From positions 6,437,979 through 6,501,978 of the forward strand of contig NZ_AP018248.1 in assembly GCF_002368295.1 (NCBI RefSeq): a DNA stretch of 64,000 nucleotides, read 5' to 3'. The stretch is from Tolypothrix tenuis PCC 7101. GTDB lineage: Bacteria > Cyanobacteriota > Cyanobacteriia > Cyanobacteriales > Nostocaceae. This document shows, in pieces, positions 61,197 to 64,000 of this stretch; position 1 is the first letter of the stretch; each line of letters begins with the position of its first letter. The notes below the pieces were generated by a model. It saw only the letters and a program-made list of their open reading frames with translations, searched no databases and was not told the DNA's origin. Both the position numbers and the translations under genes were made by a program.

Positions 61197-61679
61197 TTAT
61201 TCTGCTACTTTTCTAGTTTTAATCATCAACCACCCAACAACAATAAGTAGCGCTCCAAATATTAAAAATCCTATATCCCAAGCTAACTGATTTGTCCCTG
61301 GTTTCACATGATGAATGCCGAGAATTTGATGGTCAATTAGCCCTTCTACTACATTAAATAATCCAAAACCAAAAAGTATAGATCCCAGAAAAGTTTGGGA
61401 TGACCAAGGAACATCTTTACGCCCACCTGCACGCCATAACAAAGCTACCCCAACTACTGTGAGTAACCAATCCAAGGCATGAAATAATCCATCCCAGACC
61501 ATGTTCAAATCTATATTTGAGTCATTAGTCAGTGGTCTCACATTACTTAACATATGATGCCATTGGAGGATTTGATGCAGTACGATACCATCCACAAATC
61601 CACCTAAACCTAAACCCAGGAAAATACCAGCAGCAATTAGCGGTGTCGGTTGCTTGAGTTTCTCACTATTCGCCTCCAT
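61197..61679 (-). CDS. DUF2243 membrane protein
   Basis: 160 residues from the ATG at 61679; TTG at 61685 is an alternative. Four transmembrane helices, with the family motif GGFVDGIVLHQILQWHHML in helix 1, WDGLFHALDW, and GLIDHQILGIHHVKPG. The many conserved His near the membrane face suggest metal or heme binding, but no function is established. Convergent with the acyl-CoA synthetase, 12 bases between stops. Confidence 0.88.
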   Translation of the reverse strand: MEANSEKLKQPTPLIAAGIFLGLGLGGFVDGIVLHQILQWHHMLSNVRPLTNDSNIDLNMVWDGLFHALDWLLTVVGVALLWRAGGRKDVPWSSQTFLGSILFGFGLFNVVEGLIDHQILGIHHVKPGTNQLAWDIGFLIFGALLIVVGWLMIKTRKVAE

Positions 61680-61860
61680 GCTCAACCTCGCAGATTAGCA
61701 TTTTTACTACCTTAGAACTTTCACCAAAGGAATATCTTCTATCTAGAGGCAAATGCTAGCGTTGATTTGAAAGTAGAAAATTTCCTGTTAGGGAGTTTTT
61801 GCAGACTCTAATTACCATCTCCAGGCATGATATAAATTGATATTCAAGAGCAATTTTCAA

Positions 61861-62340
61861 ATGACTATTTACTTTTACAAGGTTTGGCAGCCTTATGGCT
61901 GTTTTTCTAACTTTTCTCCGCATGGAATTCAAATCCAGGGTACTTACTGGGCAACTGTTGAGCATTATTATCAAGCACAAAAATTTGTTGGCAGTATTGA
62001 TGCGGTAATTATACCCGCGATCCATAATGCCCCAACTCCAGAAGAAGCTGCTGCTTTAGGGCGATGTAGTAGTCGCCAACTCCGTTGTGATTGGGATATT
62101 GTGAAAACTCAGGTAATGCGAGAAGCTGTATTGAAAAAGTTCCTCACTCATACTGAGATTCGAGACATACTTTTAAACACGGGGAATGAAATCATAGTAG
62201 AGGATTCACCTAACGATTACTTTTGGGGTTGTGGAAAAAATAAAACTGGTCAAAACCAACTTGGTAAAGTTCTTATGAGTGTACGTGAAGAAATCCGCAA
62301 GTTAGTCTCTGTGACTGCACTTACTGAAAAATACCTGTAA
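61861..62340 (+). CDS. NADAR-family protein (YbiA-like)
   Basis: 159 residues from the ATG at 61861; frame extends to 61837. NADAR core: FYKVWQPYGCFSNFSPHGIQ, TVEHYYQAQKFVG, MREAVLKKFLTHTEIRDILL, IIVEDSPNDYFWGCG, GQNQLGKVLMSVRE. YbiA-like proteins hydrolyse N-glycosidic bonds in damaged riboflavin intermediates, and other members remove ADP-ribose from nucleic acids or proteins. The catalytic Glu in EHYYQAQKF and EDSPNDYFWG region are kept. Which reaction applies here is unknown. Confidence 0.9.
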   Translation: MTIYFYKVWQPYGCFSNFSPHGIQIQGTYWATVEHYYQAQKFVGSIDAVIIPAIHNAPTPEEAAALGRCSSRQLRCDWDIVKTQVMREAVLKKFLTHTEIRDILLNTGNEIIVEDSPNDYFWGCGKNKTGQNQLGKVLMSVREEIRKLVSVTALTEKYL

Positions 62341-62369
62341 TATTAATTACCAAAACACACGAAAAAAAT

Positions 62370-62404
62370 AATTTAAGGGGAATTTAGTAAATTCCCCTTA
62401 AATT
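62370..62404. terminator. Bidirectional hairpin after the NADAR gene
   Basis: Perfect 15-bp stem AATTTAAGGGGAATT / AATTCCCCTTAAATT with a 5-nt loop, 30 bases past the stop. Confidence 0.8.
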
Positions 62405-62643
62405 GTCTTTAAACAAATATTTTTAGTGATAAGAAATTCTTTTTTATTGCAAAATCAATTTAAATATCTGTATTTTTTTATACGATATATAGATAAAAAA
62501 TTAACATTTTCTAATTTGCATAGTATTACCGTATGCATCTATAAGAGCAAAGAGATAAAATAAATTACTTAATAATTAACTTTTTCTTAATCTTTCACCC
62601 TCGAGACTTCAGATTTCTCTAGAGAAATCAAAGTAAGCGTGAG

Positions 62644-62733
62644 TTAGCTAGACTTTTTTGATGCTGCTTTCCCTGCTTCTCGCAAGAGTGTTAAGCCGTC
62701 TCCAATCTGGTCTAAAAATTTCTTCTTTGACAT
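62644..62733 (-). CDS. Possible 29-residue small protein
   Basis: ATG at 62733, reading MSKKKFLDQIGDGLTLLREA, then GKAASKKSS and stop. The composition is basic and amphipathic helical. It lacks a clear Shine-Dalgarno. It might be a truncated remnant of a longer gene, since the frame reads like real coding sequence. Low confidence. Confidence 0.25.
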   Translation of the reverse strand: MSKKKFLDQIGDGLTLLREAGKAASKKSS

Positions 62734-62833
62734 GGAAGCAATTCCATAAAAGTTCCACTCACCTGCCGCTAACCAAATTTAATTAATATCAGGGTTTAAG
62801 AGTTTTATACAATTCTTTGAGTGTATATAACTA

Positions 62834-64000
62834 ATGGTATTTACTAAGAACACTGGTGGGGTGCAGCAAACTTTTGATCCAGAAAGTTTACTACACCGAA
62901 TGACTAATCAGATTAGGCGATCGCTTGAACTTCCAGACATATTAACAGCTACCGTTGCCGAGGTGCGGTCATTTTTAGGTACAGACCGGGTAATGGTCTA
63001 TCGCTTTGATGCAGATGAGAGTGGCGAAGTGATTGCGGAAGCGATCCACGAACAGCGTTTACCATCTCTTTTAGGACTACACTTCCCTGCTAATGATATC
63101 CCACGGTACGCCAGAGAGATGTTTATAGCCGTGCGACAACGGGCTATTGTGGATGTATCTACAGGACAAGTCGGCTTATCGCCCTTATATTTATCAACCA
63201 GCGACCCATACCAACAAACAGAGGATATCTACTATCGACAGGTAGACCCATGTCATATTCAATACTTAACCGCTATGGGTGTACAGGCTTCGTTGGTAGT
63301 GCCAATATTACATCGCAATCTTACAGAGAAATCAGCAAAGCCAGAACTATGGGGATTGTTGGTATCACACCACAGCCAACCACGAACTATTTCCGAGTGG
63401 GAACTGAAAGTCATACAACAGGTTAGCGATCAAGTAGAAATTGCGATCGCTCAAAGCAATCTACTTAGCGAAACCCGTTTTCAGCGACAACAAGAAGGGA
63501 TTATTAACCAAATCAGTATCCTGTTACATCAACTACCGACAATTCAATTGCAACAGGCTCTCAAGGCAACTATTAATGCTTTTGGTGGTATCGGTGGTAG
63601 GCTTTACATCGAACAGAGTGGAGAACTTTACACCTGGGGCGAACAACCGAAATTACCTTACGAGTTAGAAAATAGTGTCATTGAGCAGCATCCCGTATGG
63701 CAAAACTGGATAGCTCAATCCAAACCCAGTCAGGTGTGGGCAATTTCCGACCTTTATAAAGAACCCAATTTCCGAGTTTTAGCCTTAGCCTTCAAAGCTA
63801 CTCCAATTCGCGGATTATTGGTAATTCCTCTACATTACCGGCTAAATTTTATTGGTGTGTTAACCATTTTTCGCCCAGAATTTGATACTGAAATCTTGTG
63901 GGCGGGACGCTGCGAGCAAAATCAGCGTCAACAACTACCCCAACTGTCCTTTGAGGTTTGGCGAGAAGAAAGGAAAGGACAAGCGCCAGAATGGAAACCA
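62834..64000 (+). CDS. GAF-domain photoreceptor-like sensor (C-terminus beyond window)
   Basis: 389 residues visible from the ATG at 62834 (MVFTKNTGGVQQTFD). The first GAF domain (about 20-200) is phytochrome/cyanobacteriochrome-like: MVYRFDADESGEVIAEAI, LGLHFPANDIPRYAREMF and DPCHIQYLTAMGVQASLVVP, with a Cys-His pair where bilin is attached in cyanobacteriochromes. A second GAF domain starts at about 215. A histidine kinase output is expected beyond the edge. The upstream sequence has no good ribosome site, but the start agrees with family N-termini. Confidence 0.85.
   Translation, partial: MVFTKNTGGVQQTFDPESLLHRMTNQIRRSLELPDILTATVAEVRSFLGTDRVMVYRFDADESGEVIAEAIHEQRLPSLLGLHFPANDIPRYAREMFIAVRQRAIVDVSTGQVGLSPLYLSTSDPYQQTEDIYYRQVDPCHIQYLTAMGVQASLVVPILHRNLTEKSAKPELWGLLVSHHSQPRTISEWELKVIQQVSDQVEIAIAQSNLLSETRFQRQQEGIINQISILLHQLPTIQLQQALKATINAFGGIGGRLYIEQSGELYTWGEQPKLPYELENSVIEQHPVWQNWIAQSKPSQVWAISDLYKEPNFRVLALAFKATPIRGLLVIPLHYRLNFIGVLTIFRPEFDTEILWAGRCEQNQRQQLPQLSFEVWREERKGQAPEWKP

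Larger units (their letters stand above)
62341..62833. other. Gene-free interval before photoreceptor gene
   Basis: 490 bp. It begins with a terminator (62370-62404), is otherwise AT-rich, and contains a tiny minus-strand frame (62644-62733) listed separately. Nothing else is supported. Confidence 0.5.

Overview
The window is chromosomal DNA of a filamentous, probably heterocyst-forming cyanobacterium of the Nostoc/Calothrix/Tolypothrix type. The evidence is the very frequent HIP1 octamer GCGATCGC, an intact psbA encoding photosystem II D1, the rpsO-PAM68 pair, heptanucleotide tandem repeats (TACCCAT/TACCAAT units), large TPR-CHAT, pentapeptide-repeat and HstK-type signalling proteins, and an XisF-like recombinase. 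Genus and species cannot be settled from the sequence alone.

Left flank (1-28.9 kb) is ordinary core and lineage-specific chromosome. It holds a Mg2+ channel (mgtE, cut by the window edge) with a structured leader, a TPR-CHAT protein, rpsO and PAM68, DAHP synthase (aroF), two PadR regulators, a pirin with an overlapping downstream gene, a lipoprotein, a DUF1517 protein, a pentapeptide-repeat protein, arogenate/prephenate dehydrogenase (tyrA), psbA, a PrsW-like membrane protease, a carotenoid cleavage oxygenase, a histidine phosphatase, and a 1818-residue Ser/Thr-His hybrid kinase. aroF and tyrA both feed aromatic amino acid synthesis but are not linked in an operon.

The middle (about 29.35-45.5 kb) is a roughly 16-kb genomic island inserted at the 3' end of tRNA-Phe(GAA). 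The intact tRNA lies at 45471-45543 (minus strand), a 45-bp copy of its 3' part lies at 29349-29393, and a tyrosine integrase sits next to the tRNA. Cargo: a small HTH protein, a deleted primase/helicase pseudogene with repeat clusters, an incomplete type I restriction locus (HsdM intact, no HsdS seen, HsdR lacking its N-terminal half) carrying a HigB/HigA-type toxin-antitoxin pair, an unrecognised 326-residue protein, an XisF-like large serine recombinase overlapping a zinc-ribbon gene, two small regulator-like genes, and a two-gene module of an ABC/SMC-type ATPase plus an unrecognised 281-residue partner, which is the best candidate here for an undescribed defence system. Just left of the island lies a shrunken copy of its integrase end, the relic of a related element. 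Comparing the two ends exposes a 108-bp unit flanked by HIP1 octamers.

Right flank (45.6-64 kb): a zinc ABC importer (znuA-znuC-znuB) divergent from an SLH/OprB porin with a Zur/Fur-like box between them, two sensor kinases in tandem, a UbiD-family decarboxylase, a CAP-domain protein, a secreted RNase T2, an acyl-CoA synthetase, a DUF2243 membrane protein, a NADAR-family protein, and the start of a GAF photoreceptor-like protein that runs off the window.
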